Shown here: one piece after another, positions 18,901 to 26,683 of the stretch
Position numbering within the stretch: the first letter of the stretch is position 1
Layout of the letters: each line of letters starts with the position of its first letter
From: Pseudomonadales bacterium
GTDB lineage: Bacteria > Pseudomonadota > Gammaproteobacteria > Pseudomonadales > Azotimanducaceae
Length of the DNA: 35,113 bases
Direction: 5' to 3'
Assembly: GCA_023300545.1 (NCBI GenBank)
Contig: JALZVT010000033.1
Location: 1-35,113, forward strand
The notes under the pieces: model-generated
The model's input: the letters and a program-made list of their open reading frames with translations, nothing else
What the model was told of the DNA's origin: nothing
Databases searched by the model: none
Translations under genes and position numbers: made by a program

Positions 18901-21900
18901 TGACGATGGCACCGACCCACTTGGTGACAACAGCGGTTCTCCCGGTGACACCGGGACAACCGATGACCCAACTCCAGTCGTGTTAGATCCACAGGCCATC
19001 GGTTTGGCCAAAGATCTGGTAGAGGTGATCAAAGTCTCGCCAACGGTGTTCGATGTGCGTTTTGAGCTTCAGCTTAAAAACCTCAGCGCGACCCAGAACG
19101 CAACCAATCTACAGATCGTAGAAGACCTTGCCGCGACCTTTACCGGAACCAGCAGCTGGTCGTTATCAAGCACCAGCGTCGGACCCCTGCTCACTCTGAA
19201 TGCCGGTTACAACGGCCGTAACAACACGAACCTGCTAGCAGGCAGCGATACTCTGGCCCCCGGAGCCAGCGAGAGTGTTCGTCTGTTGATTCGCGTCGAC
19301 ACTGGCGGCTTCAATGGTCCGTTCACCAATCAGGCCAACGCCACCAGTTCAAACACGGTGGGCGGTCCAGCCATCGCCAGTGATGCATCTGACGCAGGCT
19401 CCAATCCTGACAACAACGGCAACGGCAATGCCTCAGAACCCGGCGAAGACGACCCGAACATCTTTCAACTACCGCCGCAAGAAATTGGCATCGCCAAAGC
19501 GGTTAGCGAATTCCGTCAGCTGCAAGGCAGCCAGTATGAAATCGACTACGAGCTGGTCGTTGCTAACCTGTCAACGACAGAGACCGCAACCAATCTTCAG
19601 GTCACCGACAACCTTGTTAGCGCCTTTCCCTCGGTCGCAAGCGCGTTTGTGAAACAGGGCAGCCTATCAACCGGTGCACTAACACCCGCGAATAACTTCG
19701 ACGGTATTGTGAATCTGGCGTTGCTATCTGGTAGCGATTCGCTGGCCATCGGCCAAAGAGAAACGTTGCGCTTCACGGTGATCGTTGACTTCACCGGTGG
19801 CACACCCCCGTTCCTCAATCAGGCCCAGGCGAGTGTTGCAAACACACCCGGTGGCGATCCGATCAATATCGACATGTCTGACTCGGGTTCTGATCCGGAC
19901 GGCACCAACCCTGGCGCACCGGGTGACACCGGTAGCTCAGACGACCCGACGCCGATCGAAATACCAAGCGCCGCTCTGACGAAGAGCGCGACGATACCGT
20001 TGAATGTGTCAGGTCCGCTGTACGACGTGACTTACACGCTCATGGTGCGTAATACCGGCACCGTACCACTCACAAACATTGCGCTGAGCGATGATCTGGC
20101 GACTGCACTAGCGCCCGCCACCATCGTGGGCACACCAATTGTTGCGACGGCCGGCTTTAGTGGCCCAGGTTCTAACAACAGCGGCTTCAATGGCATCGCC
20201 GACACAGCTCTGCTTGCGGGTGACGTGCAGCTCGGTATTGGCGCCACGGCGACCGTAACCATTAATGTCCGGTTTTCCAATGCAACGGGTGCACCAGGCA
20301 CCACTAACACAGCGCAGCTTGTCACCGCTGAAACAGCAGCGATCGATTCTCAGGCCTCTATCACCGTCATCTCTGCAGATTCAGACGGCGATGGCGTACC
20401 CGACGACCTAGAAACCGGCGATCGCGACGGTGACGGCATTCCCGATGCCCAAGATTTTGATCCGATGGGTTACTTCTACTGTGAAGACAACGGTGAAATT
20501 TTGACCGGTGGTCGAATCGAAGTGCGCACCCCAAGTGGCGCTATCACCTCGGCTGTAGGCACCGCCAATGGCGTTACCCTCACTCAGAACGGCAGCGATG
20601 GTGCTTACCGGTTCTTCTACGACGGCACACCGGGCATCTACGAAATTGTGGTGGCAGAGCTGCCAAGTCGCGGTGAACTGAGTAATGATCGGTTGCCTTC
20701 AGGCGTGCTTGATGTCTCCTCAGTTGGCAGTAACCCCGTAATTTTGGGCAGCAGCGAGTTTGCTAACACAAATGTTCTAGCCGACTTTACAGCGGCGACC
20801 AACACGCCTTACTACCTGCAGCTTGATTTCGACAGCGGCGACCCGGATGTTCTTTTGAACAACATTCCACTCACCGGGTGTGCCGGCGATGGCGGCAGCA
20901 TTACGCTTGGCAAAGCAGCAGTAGACGATACCGTTATTGTGGGCGACTTTGTCGCGTACACGCTGACGCTGACCAACAACGAAACCTTCTTCCTGACAGA
21001 CGTCACGATTGACGACCAAATTCCACCTGGCTTCGCGTACGTCGAAGAATCAGCGCAAATAATTCGAGCGGGCATCAAGTCGCCCGTTGTCGCTACCGGT
21101 ACTCGTCCGGTCACTTTTGAAGTGGGCCGCATGGAAACTAATGAAGAAGTTCAGATCACGTACCTGTTGCGATCTGGTGCCGGTATTGTCCAGGGCACCT
21201 ACGTCAATACTGCCGTGGCCAGAATTCGCGGCGCTGATGGCTCGAACCAGGCAAGTGCCCAGGTTGAGGTTGTTGCCGATCCATTGGTCAACATCACTCG
21301 CATCGTAGGTAAAGTCTGGAATGACCGCGACAGCGATGGCTGGCAAGACAGTGCATGGGCTCGCGATCTGCGACTATATGGCGGACCTTATGGCAAGAAC
21401 CGCAGAAAACTGGGTGATCTGGCCGGACGCGCCAGCGACTCACGCAACCTGGCTCAAGCCACCCTGTCGGGTATTGTCATCGACAACTGGACCAACAACG
21501 AACCACTGTATCTGGTGAGCGATGAAGGCACTCGACTGATTATCTCTCGCGACGGCAGAGTCGATTCGGATCACTTCGGCCAGAAAAAACGCGGACTAAC
21601 AGGTCAAGATCTGCGTGTTCGCCTCACGGGTAACCAACTAACCATCACTAACCATGGTATTCAGGAAGAAGGCCTGGGTGGTGTGCGTCTGGCAACCGTT
21701 GAGGGCTTGATCATCGAAACCGATGAGCACGGTCGCTATCACATAGAAGCTATTGATAACGTCAAATGGGATATTGGTAGCAACTACATCGTCAAACTGG
21801 ATACGGCGAGTCTGCCTGACGGGAGTGTGATGACCACAGAAAACCCCCGGGTAGAACGCCTAACGCAAAGTTTGATGAGCGATATCGATTTTGGCGTCAA

Positions 21901-24900
21901 CCTGCAGAACGCGCAAAAGCTCACCGACCTTCGCCCCGTGACACCTCCAATGGTGACCACACAGCGAGAAATTGTTGAGCCGATCAGCGAACAGGCCGCC
22001 ATCGTGCGCTTTGCCAGCGGCAAGCACAGCATTTCTGATGCCCAGATCGAAACGCTGCGGGAGAAACTCGCGGCGGTAAAAGACAAGAAAAACGTCCGTC
22101 TGGAATTTCTGGGACACACCGACAACGAAAGTCTCGGCGCTCGCTCGCAGAAACGCTATGGCGACAACTATGGTTTATCCGAGCATCGAGCCCGGGAAAC
22201 GGCGGCCTATGTCATTGAGAAACTCGGTCTGCAACAAGAGCTCAACAACGCCCGCGGCTTCGGCGCCGACATGCCGGTTGCCAGCAACGACACCCAGGAT
22301 GGGCGTGCAGAAAACCGCCGAGTCGAGATTGTGATCAACTACGACGATGTTCGAATTGTTGAGGAAACACGACCGGCGACCACGGCTGAAGCAGAAGCCA
22401 ACGCCAGCGGCAATGCCCCTACCCTTGTTGGGTCGAGCAACGGCGTCCAGCAGAGCGTTTCGCGCCTGCAAAAGGTAACTGAAACCGTGAGTAGTCGCGT
22501 TTCCGAAGTCCGCTTTGCGTCTGGTAAACATGCAATTTCCGAAGAGCAACTGAATGAGCTCCGAGACCAGCTTGAAGCAGTAGCTGGCAAGAAGAACGTA
22601 CGCGTACGCTTTAGTGGCCATACCGACAACGAACGCCTCGGCGCTGGGTCGAAGGCCATCTATGGCGACAACCGTGGACTGGCTGAATACCGCGCGCGAG
22701 AAAGTGCATTTTTTGTTGCCAGCCAACTCGATCTAACCACCGAGCAAGTGGAAATCATCGGCTTCGGCGAAGATCAACCCTTGGCCAGCAACGACACCCC
22801 AGAAGGCCGGGCACAAAATCGCCGGGTTGAGATTGACTTGCTGTACGACGACGAGCGCATGGAAGTGGTCTCTGAGACGGTTCGGCGTGTAGCGGTTGTG
22901 TCAAGCGATGCCATACAGAAAAGTGGCGTGGTACGAGCAACCGACGACCAGTCGCTGGCCGACCCACGACTGGCTCTGGTGAGTGAATACACCACCGTCA
23001 GCCCACAAGACGGTTCAATGCTCGTACACGCGTACACAAACTACCCTGCGTATCTCAAGCAGCTCACGCTTGAGGTGTTTGCGGATCACGACCACACCTT
23101 CGCGCGACCGCTGTTCACCGACACCGTATCTGTCGAACATCGCTTCGATGTATTGAAAACCTTGCGCTTGCCGGTGTCTGAACTGACGCCTGGCGGGGTC
23201 TATCAATACCGCCTGATCGCAGAAAACGCTAAGGGCTTCCGTGATGTGACGAGAGCGCGGAGCTTTCAGGTGGTTACGCCAAACCGGATCAGTGCAGACC
23301 GTCGCGCCATTGGCCCAGAAGGTATATTTGGCCAGAACGATCTCGAGCAACAGACCGTGCCAGTGCCTGCGGGCAGAATCCGTATTGTCGGCCACGATAT
23401 CGACGCCCGACATTCGTTGACCGTTGATTCCGAACCCGTACTGCTCGACGCGCAAGGTGCCTTTGTTTTAGAGGCCCACTTGCCACCGGGCAACTACAAG
23501 GTTCCGGTGCGACTCAACAACGGCATCGGCCAGGGGCCAACCTCGCTAGAACGCGAACTGAATCTGGCGATTGGTGACTCCTATATGTTCATGGTTGGCC
23601 TTGCCAACCTGACCTTTGGTGCCACGGACATCGACGGGGCGGTAGAAACCCTTCAGGCTGACGATCGCTTCAGTAGCGACACCTATACCTCAGGCCGCCT
23701 CGCGTTCTACCTGAAAGGCAAGGTCAAAGGCCGCTATCTGATTACGGCGCAACTCGACACCACCGAAGACGAGCTGAATAACTTAGGCGACAACATCAAA
23801 GCCAAAGACCCAACCAGCATCTTTCGCCGGCTCGAGCCTGACCAGTATTACCCGGTATATGGTGATGACAGCACCCTACGCTCTGACACTGATTCTCAGG
23901 GAGCTTTCTATGTGCGAGTTGACTGGGATAAGTCGAAGGCACTGTGGGGCAACTTTAATACCGGCCTGACCGCCAACGAGTTTGCGCAATACAACCGCTC
24001 GCTCTATGGCGCCCAGCTGGTTTACCAGATGCCCAGCTACACCAAACACAACGATTCGCGCTTCTCTGGCGAGGTTTTCCTGTCAGAGCCACAAACCGTT
24101 GCTGCGCACAACGAATTCACGGCAACTGGTGGTTCGCTGTATTACCTAGACCACACTGACGTGGTACGCGGCAGCGAAAAGGTTTGGGTTGAAGTGCGTC
24201 GTCGAGGCACGCTGCAGGTGGTGGAAACCATCACGTTACAGCCCGGCAAGGACTATCAGTTCGATCAGTTCCAGGGTCGTATCATTTTGAACCGACCACT
24301 CAGCATGATTTCGCGGGATCACTTTGCGAATATCATTCGAGACGACTCGCTGGAAGGTGATGATGTCTTCCTACTGGCCGACTTCGAATACATTGCGCGC
24401 GACTTTGACGCCGACGACCTCACAGTAGGCGCCGCCGGTACAGCCTGGATAACAGACAGTCTTGGCCTGGGTGGTACTTATGTGCGTGAGGCCCGTTCGG
24501 GTGACGACTACGAGCTTCGAGGTTTGGATTTGACGCTGCGCAAGAGCGCTGGCACCTACCTCAAGCTCGAAGTGGCTGAATCGGACGCCGTTGCTGCGTC
24601 AAGCCAGCGTTCAACCGACGGTGGGCTGTCGTTTGAGAACATCGCCCCCACTGGCGCTGATGTGTCTGGACGCGCCTGGGGCGCTGAAGCTCAGATAGAT
24701 CTGGCTGACTTTGGTCAGGCCGATCGCGGCAAGGTTCGCGCTTGGTATAAAGATCGTGAGCAAGGCTTCTCATCGAGCCGCGAATCGAGCGAACTGACAG
24801 ACACTCAGGACGTTGGTGTAGAAGCCAATATTCGCCTGAATGATCGGCTAGACGTAATTGCCCATGCGAATGAGTTCGAACGCGAAGGGCAGTCGAAAGA

Positions 24901-26290
24901 CCTTACGCTGAGTGTGCAGGGCAACGCCAAGATTGGTGACAAGTTTACCGCCGCTCTCGAAGGCCGTTACGAAGATCTTTCAGATCAAAGTGGCCTCGGT
25001 GTGGATGGTAAAGCGACCTTGCTGGGCGCGCGAGTCGGCTACCAGCCCAACCCCAGCGACGAGATCTATGTCGAGGCACAGACCGTGCTTGATGACAGCG
25101 GCAGCTATGAAAACAACGAGCGCGTGACCCTAGGCGCGTACCGCACCTTCAGCGAACGATTTGGCGCAGGTGTTGAGTTTAGTGAAGGGTCACGCGGCCA
25201 GGCGATCACCGGTTTGATCGACTGGAAGGCAAACGACTCTCTGACTCTGAATCTGGAAAGTGGGTTTGGTCAGGGTGCTGCCTCTACCGCGGGAGCCACG
25301 TTTAACCTAACCGACGACTATCAGGTTTACGGCAGTTACGGTGTCGACTCAGACCGTACGCTCGGCCGTAGCCGCAAAGTGTCAACCGTGGGCCAACGCA
25401 AGTCGTTCGGCAATCGCCTAACGCTGTTCAACGAGCATCAGTGGACACACGGTCAATACGACAGTGTGGCAACCGATGTGTTTGGTGTTGATTTGGGTCT
25501 TAATGACCACTGGTCGGTCTCAACCTCATTGCAGGTCAACGACACCGACACCACGGGTCAAACAGCCAAGCGACGCGCCGCAACTATTGGCTTGAGCTAT
25601 AGCAAAGACCAGCAACGTCTGGGCGCAACCCTTGAGCGACGAGTTGATGAAACCGCTGCCAACGAATTTGAACAGTGGTTGTTTACCGGTGCCTTTGAGT
25701 ATCGCTTCAACGACGCTTGGCGCTCCGTGAGTCGACTGAACTGGTCAGAGACCGACGACGAAGTTACCGGCGAGCGTGCCGCACGCTTCACCGAAGGTTC
25801 TGTTGGCCTTGCCTACCGACCCGTTAACTTCGACCGCTGGCAGCTGCTGAGCAGGTACACCTATCTGTACGACTTGGTCGCACCCGAGCAGACAGTGAAT
25901 CGTCCGGATCAGCGGTCGCACGTGGGTTCTGTGGAAGTGCTCTACGACGTGAGCAAGCGTTGGGAATTTGGCGCCAAACTGGCGGCACGACGCAGTCGAG
26001 TACGAATCGATCGCGATACCGGTCCTTGGTTCCGCAATGGCGTCAACCTGGCGGTAGCCCGAGCGCGCTATCACTTAAACCACAAATGGGATGGCCTGCT
26101 TGAGTACCGTTATCTGGAGACCGTTGAGTTCAACGACTCTCGTGACGGCGCACTCATTGGCCTCTACCGTCATATCGGCGGACACCTGAAGTTGGGCGTG
26201 GGTTACAACTTCACCGACTACACCGATGATCTGACCGATCTCGGCTATGACGGTGGCGGGTTCTATGTCGATCTGATTGGTAAGTGGTAA
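12998..26290 (+). CDS. Giant exported repeat protein: DUF11-like repeats, tandem OmpA domains, C-terminal outer-membrane barrel (4430 aa)
   Basis: One uninterrupted frame of 13.3 kb. The ATG at 12998 is chosen for AAAGGA eight bases upstream and a clean signal peptide ending M-A-F-A. Order by residue: 30-990, N-terminal region with 16 Cys and DUF11/isopeptide-like folds; 990-2459, nine repeats of 160-181 aa starting I-G-x-A-K; 2460-2489, Asp-rich thrombospondin-3-like block (DSDGDGVPDD); about 2490-2630, CnaB-like; 2635-2765, DUF11; 2768-2968, SdrD/CnaB-like with VWNDRDSDGWQD; 3002-3117 and 3170-3285, OmpA-like domains with GHTDN and NRRVEI; 3328-3425, FN3-like; about 3525-4430, beta-barrel with alternating strands and a terminal Trp. 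It is probably an outer-membrane adhesin or matrix protein; its function is unproven, and the same module set is annotated only generically elsewhere. Confidence 0.85.
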   Translation: MVGRSARRLVTRAILGLFSVSLSGGMAFAAPTTFEVSRGDTGGTIGPLNIVGDDLCPANPSNGCDFDANDDLLRNNDGVIYLFAVQVDPPGDEVTLTTELKPGLVWDSLPPQCNPLTSILSGDGSAGSPSLLVCELGFQSAYAEDLSFVARALGSNPNGITSGLASASFNGLASTEIVDDLKAVPDVAITSAPRMNLRKTLLTSRAETVQGILGMSVWYTYWLETWQHDTNGNTSDDPDPLLGNEMVVQPITFTEDLSGISPNTFVVTCNVSQGTSASYPSSTFNAADPNSSVLNAGTNSCSNTGPTATGSVTVTHSGADLSLSHFPTQGRNNSPLPGDRRIAAYGTVRIHIPRDDFDASGGSVAATNTMLGFQPTSISNQTNFIGDDQIAGDDGLDATTEDKSDNQHSRTFVEGAGSFSHTYRCSVPQVAPHPFCSATNSAGPNATWLDAPTTGSAVWSGDASVQPEQPFGSYTFYRNGGFGEITNQQNCTVIDSSLFEVADYQPGVGAHCVSTCGTQGTDYVIEYGVGYVSPAWPPATGAAAGTEIAAECGAPAAAWHPTTTAARAAGAITKVRMRRLTPLGSGQATALATNLQALPENGAPNGSLLESWGSYRNDEIEPDWRDCRYNSGAHPAPAHTTNSCGDRLYLTRSLARTQKRTVPNDLVNTMSSGGSVIFELTPSFVSQSGAIQDNVDIVDVLPPMFEYIPNSATQGGSVFEPNVSGTIASGQTLTWPLGQISTNTAIEPIQLTVRTPLATPNGTLLENVARIDAPTDISSPEQRGDTRNVTVVAPASMLMGKTVDLTQVNRDSPFVYTVEYLNSTTIAFNEMQLIDVLPFVGDGRIPATAFQGTYALENVTGQSTSGTFYYTKDNPVGMVTDPGDPVHDLTTGSVNWCQAGATNAVNPSAAPTIGGSSSACPANTSQVTALRLVDSQPLPPATARSFSFRLQPSTNFGGNIYTNQAQGMADGITLRPRSPFATTRVIESPAIGLAKSVNAIDGNQITYHFLVENLGDTAFNSLSVIDDLDTTFGAGNYSIASAPSIESPPATGTLAPNPDFSGSTGNTGTVANNDLINAAASNTLPVGESAVISVTVQVDTVVDQGNGIGVYENSAQTTGGTAGGNSATDTSDDGTETDTDDSGDAGGANESDPTPATLSPAIGTAKTVTSATAVGNGTYDVVYSLVITNLGGLPLHDVQLTDDLTAPFGRVAATEADVDQPGEFVVNQAPSIVVNSLDPLSPQATFTGAAPTLELLDVAANGSLAPGESITLSVGLRFFPDMAMEPFNNQALVIADPIDDDVTDDKDGVTDLSDDGTNPDPDSDRNAGGTDEDDPTPLMIPLIGAAKSLTSVVDLGSNVFRVTFDFLVTNLSAAESATNLQLTDNLALSFPAPVTYSNVTLTGAGLTANPGFDGSADTAMLAGSDNLAPLGSASISLTLDVATGGNNGPFSNQATVTTADSPGGTPTASDASDDGDSVDSNGDGSAGGPDENDPTVFYLPPQQLGLAKQLVSATQSGPTRYDLEYALVVRNESPDLPATNVQVKDSLLTTFPGATSISVISGPAITGGLTAVNPGFDGATEQNLLSGSESLAIGANATISFTVQVDLDGILDNGPFNNSAIATASNTADGPPITSDNSDDGTDPSTSNAGSSNDTGSFSDPTPFKPAPQSIGVAKDLGEVVEISNHNFDVIFNLVVSNLSSDVSATNVQLHEDLAATFNEAASFTVQTVTAPNLSLNPTFDGAGDTNLLLGTDTLSVGQSEAVQVLVRVNTAGFLGPYSNQVIATSAATPGGAAVSTDLSDDGTNPDASGDGNGGGTVAGDPENDPTVFQLPPQQVALAKQLVELQQIGPTTYEIGYQLVIANSSKTEPATNVQISDDLNLTFPGVTSITVSSAPTVSGGLTVANSAFNGQSDTNLLIGHETLAVGAQATVNFHVTVDFGNQTGTFLNSATASAANSPGGPAIVTDSSDDGTDPLGDNSGSPGDTGTTDDPTPVVLDPQAIGLAKDLVEVIKVSPTVFDVRFELQLKNLSATQNATNLQIVEDLAATFTGTSSWSLSSTSVGPLLTLNAGYNGRNNTNLLAGSDTLAPGASESVRLLIRVDTGGFNGPFTNQANATSSNTVGGPAIASDASDAGSNPDNNGNGNASEPGEDDPNIFQLPPQEIGIAKAVSEFRQLQGSQYEIDYELVVANLSTTETATNLQVTDNLVSAFPSVASAFVKQGSLSTGALTPANNFDGIVNLALLSGSDSLAIGQRETLRFTVIVDFTGGTPPFLNQAQASVANTPGGDPINIDMSDSGSDPDGTNPGAPGDTGSSDDPTPIEIPSAALTKSATIPLNVSGPLYDVTYTLMVRNTGTVPLTNIALSDDLATALAPATIVGTPIVATAGFSGPGSNNSGFNGIADTALLAGDVQLGIGATATVTINVRFSNATGAPGTTNTAQLVTAETAAIDSQASITVISADSDGDGVPDDLETGDRDGDGIPDAQDFDPMGYFYCEDNGEILTGGRIEVRTPSGAITSAVGTANGVTLTQNGSDGAYRFFYDGTPGIYEIVVAELPSRGELSNDRLPSGVLDVSSVGSNPVILGSSEFANTNVLADFTAATNTPYYLQLDFDSGDPDVLLNNIPLTGCAGDGGSITLGKAAVDDTVIVGDFVAYTLTLTNNETFFLTDVTIDDQIPPGFAYVEESAQIIRAGIKSPVVATGTRPVTFEVGRMETNEEVQITYLLRSGAGIVQGTYVNTAVARIRGADGSNQASAQVEVVADPLVNITRIVGKVWNDRDSDGWQDSAWARDLRLYGGPYGKNRRKLGDLAGRASDSRNLAQATLSGIVIDNWTNNEPLYLVSDEGTRLIISRDGRVDSDHFGQKKRGLTGQDLRVRLTGNQLTITNHGIQEEGLGGVRLATVEGLIIETDEHGRYHIEAIDNVKWDIGSNYIVKLDTASLPDGSVMTTENPRVERLTQSLMSDIDFGVNLQNAQKLTDLRPVTPPMVTTQREIVEPISEQAAIVRFASGKHSISDAQIETLREKLAAVKDKKNVRLEFLGHTDNESLGARSQKRYGDNYGLSEHRARETAAYVIEKLGLQQELNNARGFGADMPVASNDTQDGRAENRRVEIVINYDDVRIVEETRPATTAEAEANASGNAPTLVGSSNGVQQSVSRLQKVTETVSSRVSEVRFASGKHAISEEQLNELRDQLEAVAGKKNVRVRFSGHTDNERLGAGSKAIYGDNRGLAEYRARESAFFVASQLDLTTEQVEIIGFGEDQPLASNDTPEGRAQNRRVEIDLLYDDERMEVVSETVRRVAVVSSDAIQKSGVVRATDDQSLADPRLALVSEYTTVSPQDGSMLVHAYTNYPAYLKQLTLEVFADHDHTFARPLFTDTVSVEHRFDVLKTLRLPVSELTPGGVYQYRLIAENAKGFRDVTRARSFQVVTPNRISADRRAIGPEGIFGQNDLEQQTVPVPAGRIRIVGHDIDARHSLTVDSEPVLLDAQGAFVLEAHLPPGNYKVPVRLNNGIGQGPTSLERELNLAIGDSYMFMVGLANLTFGATDIDGAVETLQADDRFSSDTYTSGRLAFYLKGKVKGRYLITAQLDTTEDELNNLGDNIKAKDPTSIFRRLEPDQYYPVYGDDSTLRSDTDSQGAFYVRVDWDKSKALWGNFNTGLTANEFAQYNRSLYGAQLVYQMPSYTKHNDSRFSGEVFLSEPQTVAAHNEFTATGGSLYYLDHTDVVRGSEKVWVEVRRRGTLQVVETITLQPGKDYQFDQFQGRIILNRPLSMISRDHFANIIRDDSLEGDDVFLLADFEYIARDFDADDLTVGAAGTAWITDSLGLGGTYVREARSGDDYELRGLDLTLRKSAGTYLKLEVAESDAVAASSQRSTDGGLSFENIAPTGADVSGRAWGAEAQIDLADFGQADRGKVRAWYKDREQGFSSSRESSELTDTQDVGVEANIRLNDRLDVIAHANEFEREGQSKDLTLSVQGNAKIGDKFTAALEGRYEDLSDQSGLGVDGKATLLGARVGYQPNPSDEIYVEAQTVLDDSGSYENNERVTLGAYRTFSERFGAGVEFSEGSRGQAITGLIDWKANDSLTLNLESGFGQGAASTAGATFNLTDDYQVYGSYGVDSDRTLGRSRKVSTVGQRKSFGNRLTLFNEHQWTHGQYDSVATDVFGVDLGLNDHWSVSTSLQVNDTDTTGQTAKRRAATIGLSYSKDQQRLGATLERRVDETAANEFEQWLFTGAFEYRFNDAWRSVSRLNWSETDDEVTGERAARFTEGSVGLAYRPVNFDRWQLLSRYTYLYDLVAPEQTVNRPDQRSHVGSVEVLYDVSKRWEFGAKLAARRSRVRIDRDTGPWFRNGVNLAVARARYHLNHKWDGLLEYRYLETVEFNDSRDGALIGLYRHIGGHLKLGVGYNFTDYTDDLTDLGYDGGGFYVDLIGKW
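15965..20374 (+). repeat. Nine tandem DUF11-like repeats within the giant protein
   Basis: Repeat units begin, at the codon before I-G-x-A-K or its variant, at 15965, 16478, 17021, 17501, 18002, 18497, 18992, 19478 and 19967. Unit lengths are 171, 181, 160, 167, 165, 165, 162 and 163 aa, with a shorter ninth. Each has an A-T-N-x-Q-like strand, an L-x-x-G-x-x-x-L turn, and a Ser/Asp-rich linker such as SDDGTNPD that may bind calcium. No Cys occurs in the repeats. Copies are clearly diverged, so the array is old rather than recently expanded. Confidence 0.85.
17021..19966 (+). repeat. Higher-order array: three copies of a two-repeat unit
   Basis: Repeats 3, 5 and 7 (starts 17021, 18002, 18992) end in an E-N-D-P-T-V-F-like linker with L-P-P-Q, while repeats 4, 6 and 8 end in an N-x-G-x-x-x-D-T-G-type linker with D-P-T-P. 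Paired, they give periods of 981, 990 and 975 bp (327, 330 and 325 aa). This fits duplication of a two-domain module rather than of single domains. Confidence 0.7.
20375..20467 (+). other. Thrombospondin-3-like calcium-binding Asp block in the giant protein
   Basis: Codons for about 30 residues with two D-x-D-G-D-G-x-P-D repeats separated by LETGDR and closing in D-F-D-P. This is the classic pattern of thrombospondin type 3 calcium loops and marks the boundary between the repeat array and the C-terminal half. Confidence 0.75.
22001..22856 (+). other. Tandem OmpA-like peptidoglycan-binding domains in the giant protein
   Basis: Two copies spaced 504 bp (168 aa) apart: VRFASGKHSIS from about 22004 and VRFASGKHAIS from about 22508. 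Each keeps the Asp of GHTDN and the Arg of L-S/A-x-x-R-A, the pair that binds diaminopimelate in OmpA domains, and ends N-R-R-V-E-I. Both carry seven more residues between that Asp and Arg than Acinetobacter OmpA, as I recall that sequence. Confidence 0.85.
23570..26287 (+). other. C-terminal outer-membrane beta-barrel of the giant protein
   Basis: About 900 residues of alternating polar/hydrophobic strands rich in Tyr, Gly, Asp and Arg, with strand-turn-strand patterns such as RLAFYLKGKVKGRYLITAQL and AFYVRVDW. The last residues are FYVDLIGKW; an aromatic C-terminus is typical of BAM-inserted barrels. The size would suit roughly 24-28 strands, which I cannot count exactly. Confidence 0.75.
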
Positions 26291-26374
26291 CGCTTACCAG
26301 CCACTCAGGGGGCTTACTGTGATCGATTGTGGTTAGTAACGGCTGATATAGTGGCTCCCTTGAGGAGCTTCTGT

Positions 26375-26683
26375 ATGCCCACCCTATCGATTGAAAACGT
26401 CCCCGAACAGGTTGTAGATGCGCTTCAGCAGCGGGCAGCGCGCAACCACCGCTCACTGCAGGACGAGCTGTTAGAGTTGATCTGTCCCTCGACAGATCAC
26501 ACTAGCAACGACGCTGGAACTACTGAAGAAGAAGACGACCCATCTGAGTGGTTATCAATCGGTGAACTGACCGCCGATCTGGCGAGGTCGCTGCGCGAGT
26601 CACACAGCGACGCCACCCGGCGACTAGGACAACGGCGTCATCCGACGCACCCGGACCCGAACCAGCGACTCATCCCGAACTAA
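26375..26683 (+). CDS. FitA/VapB-like ribbon-helix-helix antitoxin without a visible toxin
   Basis: A 102-aa protein starting at ATG 26375, chosen because GAGGAG (26362-26367) is eight bases upstream; the frame's GTG at 26327 gives an unlikely leader. Residues 1-36 (MPTLSIENVPEQVVDALQQR, then AARNHRSLQDELLELI) are a typical FitA-like RHH DNA-binding domain. Such antitoxins normally precede a PIN-domain VapC toxin gene, but the next 100 bp contain none. The last 20 residues are Arg/His/Pro-rich and run antisense to a possible gene remnant, so the C-terminus may be an out-of-context fusion after deletion. It could be an orphan regulator or a relic. Confidence 0.7.
   Translation: MPTLSIENVPEQVVDALQQRAARNHRSLQDELLELICPSTDHTSNDAGTTEEEDDPSEWLSIGELTADLARSLRESHSDATRRLGQRRHPTHPDPNQRLIPN

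Noticed and set aside
15965-20374. Recent tandem duplication or assembly artefact in the repeat array
   Set aside because: The copies differ strongly at both DNA and protein level, so collapse or expansion by misassembly is unlikely.
22001-22856. Two separate OmpA genes
   Set aside because: The frame is continuous with no stop or internal ribosome site; they are domains of one protein.
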